NCBI GenBank assembly: GCA_036273675.1
Contig: DASUHD010000159.1
Coordinates: 1 to 64,000, forward strand
Direction of reading: 5' to 3'
Source: DAHUXT01 sp036273675
Lineage (GTDB): Bacteria; Chloroflexota; Ktedonobacteria; Ktedonobacterales; JADMIN01
DNA length: 64,000 bases
Shown: in pieces, positions 7,039 through 16,287 of the stretch
Layout of the letters: each line of letters begins with the position of its first letter
How positions within the stretch are numbered: position 1 is the first letter of the stretch
The notes under the pieces: generated by a model
What the model was told of the DNA's origin: nothing
Seen by the model: the letters and a program-made list of their open reading frames with translations, nothing else
The model's database searches: none
Program-made: the position numbers and the translations under genes

Positions 7039-8823
7039 TCAGCGGCTTCTGTCAAATCGCTCGCGGACAATGCCGCCGAGCAGGCGCAATTCCTCGACTC
7101 CGAGCAGCCGCGCCAGCACGAAGTAGACCGCCACACCCGCGCCGCCCGCCACCAGCAGGGTGAGTGCTGCTGCGACTGTGCCTGAGCTATCGAGTGCGGG
7201 AATGAGCCGGGGCGGCAGCACGAGCAAGCCGAAGCTCACGATAGCCATTGCCAGCGCCGCCAGCGCGATACGGCCCGCGCCGTCCAGTAACTCGCGCATG
7301 CCCAAATCGCCGATGGTCAGTGTCAGCAACACGAAGAGAATGAGCGCGTTTCCCACGTTGAGCGCGGTATTTGCGAAGGCGATGGCTGGCATGCCGATAG
7401 TTGAGCCAAGGGGGACGGCGATGGCGAGATAGAAGAGAATCGCGACGGCGCCGGTTACCGCTGGGGTGAGCGTGTTCTTGCGGGCGTAAAATGCCGCGAT
7501 CAATAGCTGACCGAGCGCGAGGAAGGGAAGCTGGTAGCTATAGTTGAGCAGCGCCAGCGCGTTACGATACGAACAGCCGTTGGCCGCCTGGCAGGTTCCA
7601 TGCTGGAAGAGCAGCTCGACAATGGGATCGCGCAGGACGATCAGCCCGACCATCGCTGGAACCATCAGCAGCAGCCCCAGCCGGAACCCCAGGACCAGGA
7701 TGCGCTTGAACTCAGGCGTATCTGCGTGATTGGCCGCAGCTGTCAGCGCGGGCAGCACGGCGAAGGTGAGCGCGGCGGCCACCAGCCCGGTCGGAAACTG
7801 AATCAGCGTCGTGGCGCTCTGCAGCGCGGTCGCGTTGGCCAGCGGATTGCCGGGCGTGCGGCCAATCAGAAACAGGTCAACGTTCTGCTGGGCGAACGTG
7901 ATAAGCAGAAAGCCCACGATGGGCGCGTAGAGGCGCAGCGCCTGGCGTACCGCCGGATGGCGCAGCTGGAGGACTGGTCGCCAGCCAACGCCGGTCTTGC
8001 GCAGGCCCGGCAGCAGAAACAAGAACTCGCCCAGCGCCCCCACCACCGCCCCAACCGCCAGTCCGCGCGCGCCCAGCAGGTGCGCCTGCTCCACGGCGGG
8101 CGAGCCGCTATTTTGAAACAGTTCGCTGAGCGGCAGGTGAAGCTGGACCGCGACCACGAGCAGCCCAATCACGCCGCCAACGACGATGCCGACGTGAAAA
8201 ATGCCCGTGGCGAACGCCGGGAGAACGACCTCTTTGAGGGCATAGAGCAGCGCCGAGGTGACGGCGTAGAGTCCCAACCCAAAGAGCGCGAAGGCGGCGA
8301 TGCGCACCAGCTCGATGGCGAGCGCCTCGCTGGTGGGATCGACAAGGTTGGGGTCGATCCAGAATGGGACGAGCGATGGCGCGGCGAGCAGCAAGATCAG
8401 CGCGGCAACGGCCAGCGCGATGACGACCAGATTGAGGATGGTGCTGTAGGCGCGGCGCAATTGCTCGCGGTGGGCAGGTTCGCCGTAATCGACGAAGGTG
8501 GGGATCAGCGCGCCGCTGACCGAACCCGCCACGACCAGATCGCTCACCTGCTGGATGGGCCGGAGCGCGATGATGAAGGCGCCACTGGCCGCGCCATAGA
8601 ACAGCACGTTGAGCGTCTCGATACGCACGAGACCCAGCACGCTGCTGAGCAACTGGCCGGCCATGATGATCGCCGCCGCCGCGACGATGCGACCGCGCGC
8701 ACCACTGGCGCCGGTTGAGTTCTCGTGAGGCGAGGTCAGCGCGCTGGCGATTGCGGTTTCGTCGTCGGTGATGTTCGCGGGTAGGGGCGCGTCATCATGG
8801 TCGGGCATCGGCGTCTGACCCAT
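7039..8823 (-). CDS. murJ: MurJ/MviN-type lipid II flippase
   Basis: 594 residues, an integral membrane protein of the MOP superfamily with about 14 membrane helices. It fits the MviN pattern: a basic loop then GQLLSSVLGLVRIETLNVLFYG, an early RPIQQVSDLVVAGSVSGALIPTF segment, and FPTGLVAAALTFAVLPALT in the middle. It would move lipid-linked peptidoglycan precursor, or another polyprenyl-linked sugar, across the membrane. The start overlaps the upstream rfaE2-like gene by 29 bases; a second ATG at 8808 is an alternative. Its place behind two heptose-phosphate genes leaves open a role in exporting a heptose-containing glycan. Confidence 0.85.
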   Translation of the reverse strand: MGQTPMPDHDDAPLPANITDDETAIASALTSPHENSTGASGARGRIVAAAAIIMAGQLLSSVLGLVRIETLNVLFYGAASGAFIIALRPIQQVSDLVVAGSVSGALIPTFVDYGEPAHREQLRRAYSTILNLVVIALAVAALILLLAAPSLVPFWIDPNLVDPTSEALAIELVRIAAFALFGLGLYAVTSALLYALKEVVLPAFATGIFHVGIVVGGVIGLLVVAVQLHLPLSELFQNSGSPAVEQAHLLGARGLAVGAVVGALGEFLFLLPGLRKTGVGWRPVLQLRHPAVRQALRLYAPIVGFLLITFAQQNVDLFLIGRTPGNPLANATALQSATTLIQFPTGLVAAALTFAVLPALTAAANHADTPEFKRILVLGFRLGLLLMVPAMVGLIVLRDPIVELLFQHGTCQAANGCSYRNALALLNYSYQLPFLALGQLLIAAFYARKNTLTPAVTGAVAILFYLAIAVPLGSTIGMPAIAFANTALNVGNALILFVLLTLTIGDLGMRELLDGAGRIALAALAMAIVSFGLLVLPPRLIPALDSSGTVAAALTLLVAGGAGVAVYFVLARLLGVEELRLLGGIVRERFDRSR

Positions 8824-9370
8824 AACGCGCGACGATGCGGTCGATCAGGTCGCTGGTAGAGTGGCCCGGCAGGTAGGCCAGCAGCGCCAGCGAGCCTCCA
8901 TAGTCGGCGACGGTGAGCGCCTCAGGCAGCCGCCCCCCCAGGCCAGCGTCATCGGCGAGCGCACGGTGCAGTTCCTGCGCGTCGAGCACTGTATTCTGCT
9001 GGCGTTTCGCACGTGCGGCATAGTCCGCGCCCTTGACGTAGATGTCTGGCCGGAGCAGTGCGAGCGTTGCCTCGGCGGTTCGCTCGCCGAATATCGTCAC
9101 GTAATCCACGCAATCGAGCGCCGCCAGCAACTCGGCGCGCTCGGCATCAGGAACCAGCGGTCGCCGTGGCCCCTTCAGGTGACGGGCGGATTCGTCGCTG
9201 TTGACACCGACCACCAGCAGATCGCCCAGTCGGCGCGCATTGCGAAGATACCGCAGATGGCCAAGGTGCAGCAGATCGAATACACCATTGGTAAAGATGA
9301 TACGCTGTCCCTGCTTGCGCTTCGACGCGAGCGCCTCTGCCAGCCGCTCACGCTCGATGACCATGCCCAC
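8795..9370 (-). CDS. rfaE2: D-glycero-beta-D-manno-heptose 1-phosphate adenylyltransferase (HldE C-domain type)
   Basis: 191 residues. It has the cytidylyltransferase-like nucleotide-binding motif TNGVFDLLHLGHLRYL (about 27-42, with the HxGH signature), the VGVNSDES strand and the VKGADY motif, all matching the RfaE2 half of HldE. It would attach AMP to heptose 1-phosphate. The GTG at 9370 is preferred because GGAGG lies 9 bases upstream; an ATG at 9364 is also in frame. It begins 4 bases after the kinase stop, so the two halves of HldE are separate but translationally linked. The last 40 residues overlap the murJ start. Confidence 0.85.
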   Translation of the reverse strand: MGMVIERERLAEALASKRKQGQRIIFTNGVFDLLHLGHLRYLRNARRLGDLLVVGVNSDESARHLKGPRRPLVPDAERAELLAALDCVDYVTIFGERTAEATLALLRPDIYVKGADYAARAKRQQNTVLDAQELHRALADDAGLGGRLPEALTVADYGGSLALLAYLPGHSTSDLIDRIVARYGSDADARP

Positions 9371-9374
9371 CGCG

Positions 9375-10391
9375 TTAGTCCTCCATCTGCGCGCGCACCG
9401 CCGCCATCAGCTCCTCGGGCGTATTGGTGGCGTTGCCCAGCCGCTGGATGACGAGGCCCGCCGCGATATTCGCCAGCGTCGCCGCCTCGGTTTGCGTCCC
9501 GCCCGCGGTCAGCGCCAGCGTGAACGTCGCCGCGACGGTATCGCCCGCGCCAGTGGGGTCGGCCACCTCGCCGTGGTAGAAGGCAGGCAGGTGCAGCGGC
9601 GGCTGGTTGCGCTCGAAGAGGCTCATCCCCTCGCTACCGCGGGTAATCAGCAACCCCTGGGCGTTGGTACGCTCCAGCAGTTCGCGCCCAGCGTCCTCCA
9701 GGCTCGCGCGGTCATGGATGCGCCGTCCCAGGGTCGCCTCGGCCTCCGGCTGATTGGGCGTCAGCGCGGTCACGCCCTGAAAGCGGTCGAGATCGCCATG
9801 CGCGTCCACAATGATGATCTTGCCAGCCTCGCGCGCGAGCGGAATGGCTGTCTTGATGATTTCAGGACTGATAACTCCGTTTTCATAGTCCGAGAGGATG
9901 AGGGCGTCTATAGTGGGAATGGTTGCGCTCAGATAGGCAAGCATCCGCCCCTTGCAGTCATCGCTCAGATCAGAGTCGTCGAGCACATCTACGCGCACAA
10001 TTTGCTGGCGCACAAGCTGGCTATCGCCCGCGAAGATGCGTGTCTTGGTGGTGGTCGGGCGGCCCTCTTCGCAAAAGACGCCATCTAGGGAGATCTGATA
10101 CTCCGCGAGCCGCCGACGTAGTCGCTCGCCTGATGCGTCCTCGCCGATCACGCCGCAGATGAAGACCTCAGCTCCCAGCGTGCGGGCGTTGACGCCGGGA
10201 TTCATTGCGCCCCCCGGCACGGTGTAGTGTTCGCGCTGGCCGAGGATCAGCACAGGCGCCTCGCGCGAGACTTTCAGCGGTGCGCCGATAATATATTCGT
10301 CTGCTACCAGATCGCCCACCACCAGGATGCGCTTCCCAGCAAAGGCGCGCACCAGGCATAACAGGTGGTCGCAATCCAATCCGATCTTCAC
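9375..10391 (-). CDS. rfaE1: D-glycero-beta-D-manno-heptose 7-phosphate kinase (HldE N-domain type, PfkB family)
   Basis: 338 residues from a GTG. It is a ribokinase-fold sugar kinase. Near the N-terminus are VVGDLVADEYIIG and a GGAMNPGVNARTLGA segment (the usual GGAANVA motif, altered). The C-terminal catalytic motif DPTGAGDTVAA holds the Asp base. The length and the RfaE2 partner 4 bases downstream identify it as the kinase half of split HldE, making heptose 1,7-bisphosphate. The product pathway is ADP-heptose, used for surface glycans. This is unexpected in a lineage thought to lack LPS. Confidence 0.82.
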   Translation of the reverse strand: MKIGLDCDHLLCLVRAFAGKRILVVGDLVADEYIIGAPLKVSREAPVLILGQREHYTVPGGAMNPGVNARTLGAEVFICGVIGEDASGERLRRRLAEYQISLDGVFCEEGRPTTTKTRIFAGDSQLVRQQIVRVDVLDDSDLSDDCKGRMLAYLSATIPTIDALILSDYENGVISPEIIKTAIPLAREAGKIIIVDAHGDLDRFQGVTALTPNQPEAEATLGRRIHDRASLEDAGRELLERTNAQGLLITRGSEGMSLFERNQPPLHLPAFYHGEVADPTGAGDTVAATFTLALTAGGTQTEAATLANIAAGLVIQRLGNATNTPEELMAAVRAQMED

Positions 10392-10444
10392 CGTCGTGAA
10401 CAGCCCTTTCGCCGCATTATGTGTCGCCGGCCGACACTGCCGAC

Positions 10445-10453
10445 ACTATAGCA
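10445..10453 (-). promoter_or_regulatory. Extended -10 promoter of rfaE1-rfaE2-murJ
   Basis: The minus strand reads TGCTATAGT, a TGn-extended -10, about 53 bases before the GTG of the kinase. The -35 position is not consensus. Just downstream is the direct repeat AGTGTCGGC-AGTGTCGGC and a GTGTCG/CGACAC stem (10420-10446). Confidence 0.5.
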
Positions 10454-11561
10454 TGCCTGTCACGCTGGACGCACGCACCTGAGTGCTATCCGTTCACCCA
10501 GAGCATTTATGGCATGCACGCGGAGGATTCCGAAGCAAGTGAACGGGCCTGGCTCGAAATTTGCATATAGGCGTCAATCAGAGCGAGGTACAATGCCTGG
10601 GGTAGAAAGACGGGTGATGTAGCCTTGCGATGATTGAACTGCTGTGTTACTCTTGTGAACCTAGATGGGCTTCTTGCGTAGTAGTAGTATTAGAGTAGAG
10701 AATGTGGAAGCGGTCGGAGCATGTGACCATCCATGAAGGAGGCGGTCGGCTCGACGCTCTCATGGGAGAGCGCTTCCACGACAGTGGGCGGACTCGGCAC
10801 AGTGGCCAGGCTCGCCAGGCTTTCCAACAGAACAGGGTACTCGTAGACACAACGGATTTCAGAGAGGCCGCTACCCGCGTTGATGCTGGTCTTGATCGCG
10901 CATGTTGGATCGGCTTTTCTGTAGGTCACCTGGAGACTCCGCCTGAGGGCGGAGAAACGTCCGCTCGCCTATACTGCACGGCATAGCCACGCCAGCGAGC
11001 CCACGTGCTCTTCACCCCTTCCGAGCGCTGCGTGTCCGGGCATCTTTGCGGCGATTGTTGAGCGCTAAGATGCGTCAGGCGCCTGTGCCCGGTCGAGGCA
11101 ACGACTCCCACAGGGGAGCACGCGATCATCCTGCGCTCGCCGAAGAGCAGCCATCAGTTTTCTCCGCGCATGAGCGTCGCATAGCGAAAATAGCGCGACG
11201 CGCGCCCACCGAATTCATGGCGTATATGGAATAATCCGCACGCGGCTCTCTCCGAGTCTCTCGTGGAACGATAACGGTACTGCCTGTCACCTCTGGAAAG
11301 TACACATCGGTTGCTGTTAGGCCGATGCGCTAGCTGTTTGCCATTCCGAACAAATGTCCGACAGCGGTGGATGTGTGAAGAACAGTCTTATGTCATGAGC
11401 AGAAAGCCTGCGCATACCTGTCACCAGGCAAGACGCGCGTTATCGGCAACGACCAGCCGGGCTGCCCATCCTGCGCATGACGCCACCTGAACCACTAGCA
11501 GGCGGTTGACCGCTAACGCGCCGTTTCCAGAACATATGCGGCCAGAAACGAGGGGTAAGGT
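10454..11561. other. 1.1-kb stretch with no convincing gene
   Basis: Open frames here are short (62-94 codons), lack good ribosome sites and have no recognisable motif. The composition is slightly lower in G+C than the flanking genes. One clean hairpin is visible (CTCCGCC-TGAG-GGCGGAG near 10936-10953) and a CCTGTG/CACAGG pairing near 11081-11114. It probably holds the upstream control region of prkA and perhaps a non-coding RNA or degraded gene; nothing more specific can be supported. Confidence 0.4.
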
Positions 11562-13457
11562 ATGGACCTTGTCAAGCGACTGGAAGAGTACCGCGAACGC
11601 GAACGCTCATTGTCGTGGGAGGGAACCTTCGCGCAGTACTTCGAGATTGCAACGCGCCAGCCATCAGTGGCGCAGCTCTCGCACGAGCGTATCTATTCGA
11701 TGATTATGGCCGACGGCACGGAGACCAACCGCCTCGGCGAGCCACAGTTTAAGTTCTTCGATCAGGAAATCTTCGGCATTGAGAAATCGCTGCAGCAGAT
11801 TGTGGAGTACTTCCGCTCGGCGGCCCAGCGGCTGGAGGTGCGCAAGCGCATCTTGCTGTTGATGGGTCCGGTCGGCGGCGGTAAGTCTACCATCGTCAGT
11901 CTGCTCAAGCACGGCCTGGAAGAGTATACGCGCGCCGAAGCTGGGGCGGTCTATGCCATCAAAGACTGCCCGATGCATGAGGAGCCGCTCCACCTGATTC
12001 CACAGGAGCTTCGCGCCGATGTCGAGAAGGAATTTGGCCTCTACATCGAGGGCGAGCTTTGTCCGAAGTGCCGCTACGTGCTGGAGAATACCTACGACAA
12101 TAAGATTGAGTCGGTGCCTGTCGTGCGGATTCCCTTCAGCGAGAAGCACCGCACCGGCATTGGCACCTTCACACCGTCTGATCCCAAGAGCCAGGATATC
12201 TCCGAGCTAGTAGGCGGTATTGACCTTTCGACAATCGGCGAGGTTGGTACAGAAAGCGATCCGCGCGCCTACCGCTTCGATGGCGAACTCAACATCGCCA
12301 ACCGCGGCATGATGGAATTCATCGAGCTTCTGAAAGTGGATGAGAAATTTCTGTATGTCCTGCTGACTCTCTCGCAGGAGCAGAATATCAAGACGGGCCG
12401 CTTCTCGATGATCTATGCGGACGAAGTGGTCGTTTCGCACACCAACGAGACGGAGTACCGCGCGTTCGTGGGCAATCGCAAGTCTGAAGCGTTGCAGGAT
12501 CGCATTATTCTGGTGCGGGTACCCTATAACCTGCGCGTCTCCGATGAGGTGAAGATCTACGATAAGCTGCTTGGGCAGAGCGCACTCACGAATGTGCATA
12601 TCGCGCCGCATACGCTGCGGGTCGCCAGCATGTTTGCCATTCTCACCCGGCTGGAGCAGTCCAACAAAGTGGGCATGAGCCTGATGAAGAAGCTCAAGCT
12701 CTACGATGGTGAGGACCAGGAAGAGTTCAAGCAGAAAGATATCCGCGAGCTTCAAGAGGAGTCCGAGCGTGAGGGCATGGAGGGCATCTCGCCGCGCTAT
12801 GTCATCAACCGGCTTTCCAGCGCGCTCGTGAAGGATGGCGTCACCTGCATCAACGCGATTGACGCGCTCCGGGCGTTGCGCGACGGGCTGGATCAACATA
12901 CCAGCATTTCACGCGAACAGCGCGAGCAGTATCTCAACTTCATCAGCGAGGCGCGTAAAGAGTACGACGAGATGGCCAAGAAGGAAGTGCAGCGGGCATT
13001 TGTCTATTCCTTCGAGGAGTCGGCGCGTACCCTGCTCAACAACTACCTGGATAACGTCGAGGCGTACTGCAACCGCACCAAGGTGCGCGACCCCATTACC
13101 GACGAGGATATGGAGCCAGACGAGCAGCTGATGCGCTCGATTGAGGAGCAGATCGGCATCACCGAGAACGCGAAGAAGACCTTCCGCGAGGAGATTCTGA
13201 TTCGTATCTCGTCGCTGGCGCGGCGCGGTCAGACGTTTGACTACAACAGCCACGAACGCCTGAAAGAGGCTATCGAGAAGAAGCTCTTCGCAGACCTGCG
13301 CGATGTGGTCAAGATTACGACGTCGTCACGGACGCCCGACCCCGAACAGCTCAAGAAGTCAAATGAGGTGGTCGGTCGGTTGATCGCCGACTTTGGCTAC
13401 TGCCCGGTCTGCGCGAACGAATTGCTGAAGTATGTCGGCTCGCTGCTGAACCGCTAG
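11562..13457 (+). CDS. prkA: PrkA family serine protein kinase/AAA+ protein
   Basis: 631 residues, the usual PrkA length. The N-terminal AAA domain has Walker A GPVGGGKST (102-110), a CPKC pair at 167-170 and the conserved MIYADEVVVSHTNETEYRAF segment (sensor region). The C-terminal half is the PrkA domain with a second Cys pair (CPVCANELL) near the end. Known members act as serine kinases, and some have been described as ATP-dependent proteases; they respond to starvation and sporulation. AGGGG lies 8 bases before the ATG. It is the first of three genes with YeaH and SpoVR homologues, a widely conserved stress/sporulation set. Confidence 0.95.
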   Translation: MDLVKRLEEYRERERSLSWEGTFAQYFEIATRQPSVAQLSHERIYSMIMADGTETNRLGEPQFKFFDQEIFGIEKSLQQIVEYFRSAAQRLEVRKRILLLMGPVGGGKSTIVSLLKHGLEEYTRAEAGAVYAIKDCPMHEEPLHLIPQELRADVEKEFGLYIEGELCPKCRYVLENTYDNKIESVPVVRIPFSEKHRTGIGTFTPSDPKSQDISELVGGIDLSTIGEVGTESDPRAYRFDGELNIANRGMMEFIELLKVDEKFLYVLLTLSQEQNIKTGRFSMIYADEVVVSHTNETEYRAFVGNRKSEALQDRIILVRVPYNLRVSDEVKIYDKLLGQSALTNVHIAPHTLRVASMFAILTRLEQSNKVGMSLMKKLKLYDGEDQEEFKQKDIRELQEESEREGMEGISPRYVINRLSSALVKDGVTCINAIDALRALRDGLDQHTSISREQREQYLNFISEARKEYDEMAKKEVQRAFVYSFEESARTLLNNYLDNVEAYCNRTKVRDPITDEDMEPDEQLMRSIEEQIGITENAKKTFREEILIRISSLARRGQTFDYNSHERLKEAIEKKLFADLRDVVKITTSSRTPDPEQLKKSNEVVGRLIADFGYCPVCANELLKYVGSLLNR

Positions 13458-13596
13458 TCCCACGGCCCGGAAGAGCCGCTATCCCTCGTGGCGAGCTCTT
13501 CCGGGCTGTCACCCCGCCCCTGGCGAATTGGCAGCCAACAGTATCTCTGGCTGACGCGCGCCACGCTATCCGGGTGGAATCGCGGGAGAAATGGGC

Positions 13597-14757
13597 ATGA
13601 AGAACTATACATCGAGCATCTCGCGGCATGACTGGTCATTGCACCGTAAGGGCGCGATTGATCAGGAGCGCCACAAACAGAAAATTCGTGAGGCCATCAA
13701 GAAGAACCTCGCCGACATCGTCAGTGAAGAAGCCATTATTCTCTCTGACGGCAAGAAGATCGTGCGCGTGCCGATTCGCTCGCTGGAGGAGTACCGATTC
13801 CGCTACGACCCCGGTCGCGAGCAGCATAGCGGGCAGGGCAACGGCAAGAGCAAAGTGGGCGATGTCGTGGCGGCCGATCCACAGCGCGGACGCGGCAAGC
13901 GCGGCGATGCGGGCGAGGAGCCGGGCGTCGACTACTACGAGGCGGACGTGACGGTGGATGAGTTGGCCGCGCTCATTTTCGAGGATCTGGGGTTGCCCTT
14001 CCTCGAAGAGAAGAAGCTGGCGGAGATGGAGACAGAAGCCGTCCGCTTCACCGACGTGCGTAAGGTCGGGCCGCTGGCCAATCTCGATAAGCGTCGCACG
14101 ATCATGGAGAATATCAAGCGCAATGCGTCCAAGGGTGACGCGCATTTCAAGAAGATCAAGAACGAGGATCTGCGGTTCAAGGTCTGGGAGCCGACGATCA
14201 AATATCAGTCGAACGCGGTCGTGCTGGCCATGATGGACGTTTCGGGGAGCATGGGCGAGTTCGAGAAGTACATCGCGCGCAGCTTCTATTTCTGGATGGT
14301 GCGCTTCCTGCGGACCAAGTATAACAACGTGCATATCGTCTTCATCAGCCACCACACTGAGGCCCAAGAGGTGACGGAGGAAGAGTTCTTCACCCACGGC
14401 GAGAGTGGCGGCACGCAGGTATCCTCCGCGTATGAGCTGGCGCTCCAGATTATTAGCGAACGCTACAATCCTGCCGACTGGAATATCTATCCCTTCCACT
14501 TCGCCGATGGCGATAACCTGCCCTGGGATAACGAGCGTTGCGTCCAGCTGGTCCAGCAACTGATGAGCATCTGCAACATCTTCGGCTACGGCGAGATTCG
14601 CGAGGGACACTATCGCTCGCCCAGCACGCTGATGTCAGCCTATAGCAAGATTCAGGAAGAGAAGTTCATCGCGGTGACGATCTCCGAAAAGTCGGAGGTC
14701 TATCCGGCGCTGCGCCACTTTTTTGCCACCCGCGATCCCGCGACGGCGCTGCCCTGA
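13597..14757 (+). CDS. yhbH: YeaH/YhbH family protein (DUF444, VWA-like)
   Basis: 386 residues from the second ATG. GGGAG lies 8 bases before 13597 but only 2 bases before the ATG at 13591, so the later start is preferred. The C-terminal half is a von Willebrand A-like domain with the metal site DVSGS (214-218) and the conserved HTEAQEV and GGTQVSSAY segments. The N-terminal part is charged, with a Gly/Lys-rich linker. It is a constant partner of PrkA (E. coli YeaG-YeaH; B. subtilis PrkA-YhbH) in nutrient-stress response. It lies 139 bases after prkA, so it is probably in one transcript. Confidence 0.93.
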   Translation: MKNYTSSISRHDWSLHRKGAIDQERHKQKIREAIKKNLADIVSEEAIILSDGKKIVRVPIRSLEEYRFRYDPGREQHSGQGNGKSKVGDVVAADPQRGRGKRGDAGEEPGVDYYEADVTVDELAALIFEDLGLPFLEEKKLAEMETEAVRFTDVRKVGPLANLDKRRTIMENIKRNASKGDAHFKKIKNEDLRFKVWEPTIKYQSNAVVLAMMDVSGSMGEFEKYIARSFYFWMVRFLRTKYNNVHIVFISHHTEAQEVTEEEFFTHGESGGTQVSSAYELALQIISERYNPADWNIYPFHFADGDNLPWDNERCVQLVQQLMSICNIFGYGEIREGHYRSPSTLMSAYSKIQEEKFIAVTISEKSEVYPALRHFFATRDPATALP

Positions 14758-14802
14758 CGCATAAGCTCGATTCCCTGGCACACGTCGCCGTGAAAGGAAG
14801 GC

Positions 14803-16272
14803 ATGAGGATGCCTGAAGCGATCACCAACGATCAGTATGTCGCCGCGTTGGGCGATGCCATCGAGAAGATATGGGACATTGCGCACCGCATGGGGCTGGA
14901 CCCTTACCCGGTCAATTTCGAGTTGGTGCCAGCCACCATCATGTACGAATTTGGCTCATATGGGCTGCCTGGGCGGTTCAGTCACTGGTCGCGCGGCAAA
15001 GCCTATTATCGCATGAAGACCGACTATGACTATGGCCTGAGCAAGATTTACGAGCTGGTCGTCAATACCAATCCATCCTACGCCTTTCTGATGGAGCAGA
15101 ACGACCTCTTGCAGAACAAGGTGGTGGTGGCGCATGTGCTCGGCCACACCGACATGTTCAAGCACAACACCTATTTCAACCGAACGCCGCCCAACATGAT
15201 CGATAAGGTCAGCGTGAACGCCGACCGCATCCGCAAGTATGAGTACGAGCATGGCGCGGTTCAGGTCGAGCGCTTCCTCGATGCGGTCCTCGCCATCGAG
15301 GAGCACATAGACCCCAACTTCCGCATTCGCCATCTCAACGAAGAGGAAACCGAAGAGCAGCAGCGCAAGGGCAAGACTCCGCGTACGACCGAATTCGATG
15401 ACCTGTGGACGATGGAGGAGCGCGCCGCCACCCGCAAGCGCAGCGAGGACGATGCGCGATTCCGCGCGAAGGCGCGTCGCTTCCCCGCGGAGCCGCAAAA
15501 GGACATTTTACTCTTCCTGGCGGAACACGCGCCCGACCTCGAACCATGGCAGCGCGATATCCTGCTCATCGTCCGCGAAGAGATGCAATACTTTGTGCCG
15601 CAAATGCAGACAAAAGTACTGAATGAAGGATGGGCATCTTACTGGCATGCGCACATCATGCGCGAGGTTGACCTGACCGACGCCGAGTACGCGGCATTCG
15701 CTCAGATGCACGCGGGCGTGCTGGCGCCGAATCGCATGCGCATCAACCCGTATCATGTCGGCTATCATATCCTCGAAGATATCGAGCGCCGCTGGGACAA
15801 CCCTACCGAGGAGGAGCAGGCGAAGCTGGGTCGAGTGCCGGGCCAGGGCCGCGCCAAGATCTTCGAGGTACGCGAGACCGAGAGCGACGTTTCGTTGCTC
15901 CGTAACTACCTCACCGAGGAATTGGTGAAAGAACTGGACCTCTATCTCTATCGCAAAGAGGGCGACCAGTGGGTGATTGTCGAGAAGAACTGGGAGAAGG
16001 TGCGCGACGGCATCGTCAGTAGCATGACGAACTTTGGCTATCCATACCTGACCGTCAACGACGCCGACTTCAACCGCAACACCGAACTGTTGCTACGGCA
16101 TCAAGTCGAGGGTAGCCGCGAACTCGACATCCCCTATGCCGAGAAGACGCTGGAATACGTCTATCGCATCTGGGGACGGCCAGTGCATCTGGAGACCATT
16201 TCCGATGAGCGGCCGGTGCGGATGACCTACAACGGCGAGAAGCATACCCAGGCGCTGCTCGACGACGATTGA
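14803..16272 (+). CDS. spoVR: SpoVR family protein
   Basis: 489 residues, close to the family length. The N-terminus carries the diagnostic MYEFGSYGLPGRFSHWSRGKAY-like region (residues about 48-70), followed by the NDLLQNKVVVAHVLGHTDMFK segment and the NEGWASYWH motif, all classic for SpoVR/YcgB. In Bacillus SpoVR is needed for spore cortex formation; in enterics YcgB is a stress gene. AAAGGAAGG precedes two candidate ATGs (14803 and 14809). It is third in the prkA-yhbH-spoVR set with a 45-base gap. The biochemical activity of the family is not established. Confidence 0.95.
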   Translation: MRMPEAITNDQYVAALGDAIEKIWDIAHRMGLDPYPVNFELVPATIMYEFGSYGLPGRFSHWSRGKAYYRMKTDYDYGLSKIYELVVNTNPSYAFLMEQNDLLQNKVVVAHVLGHTDMFKHNTYFNRTPPNMIDKVSVNADRIRKYEYEHGAVQVERFLDAVLAIEEHIDPNFRIRHLNEEETEEQQRKGKTPRTTEFDDLWTMEERAATRKRSEDDARFRAKARRFPAEPQKDILLFLAEHAPDLEPWQRDILLIVREEMQYFVPQMQTKVLNEGWASYWHAHIMREVDLTDAEYAAFAQMHAGVLAPNRMRINPYHVGYHILEDIERRWDNPTEEEQAKLGRVPGQGRAKIFEVRETESDVSLLRNYLTEELVKELDLYLYRKEGDQWVIVEKNWEKVRDGIVSSMTNFGYPYLTVNDADFNRNTELLLRHQVEGSRELDIPYAEKTLEYVYRIWGRPVHLETISDERPVRMTYNGEKHTQALLDDD

Positions 16273-16287
16273 CGAAAGAGCCGTTGC

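Noticed and set aside
7600..8718. 372-codon open frame opposite murJ
   Set aside because: Composition (Gln/Arg/Asp-rich, low complexity) is that of an antisense translation of a membrane protein.
10690..10929. 79-codon minus-strand frame in the gap before prkA
   Set aside because: No ribosome site, no recognisable motif, and an equally long frame lies on the opposite strand.
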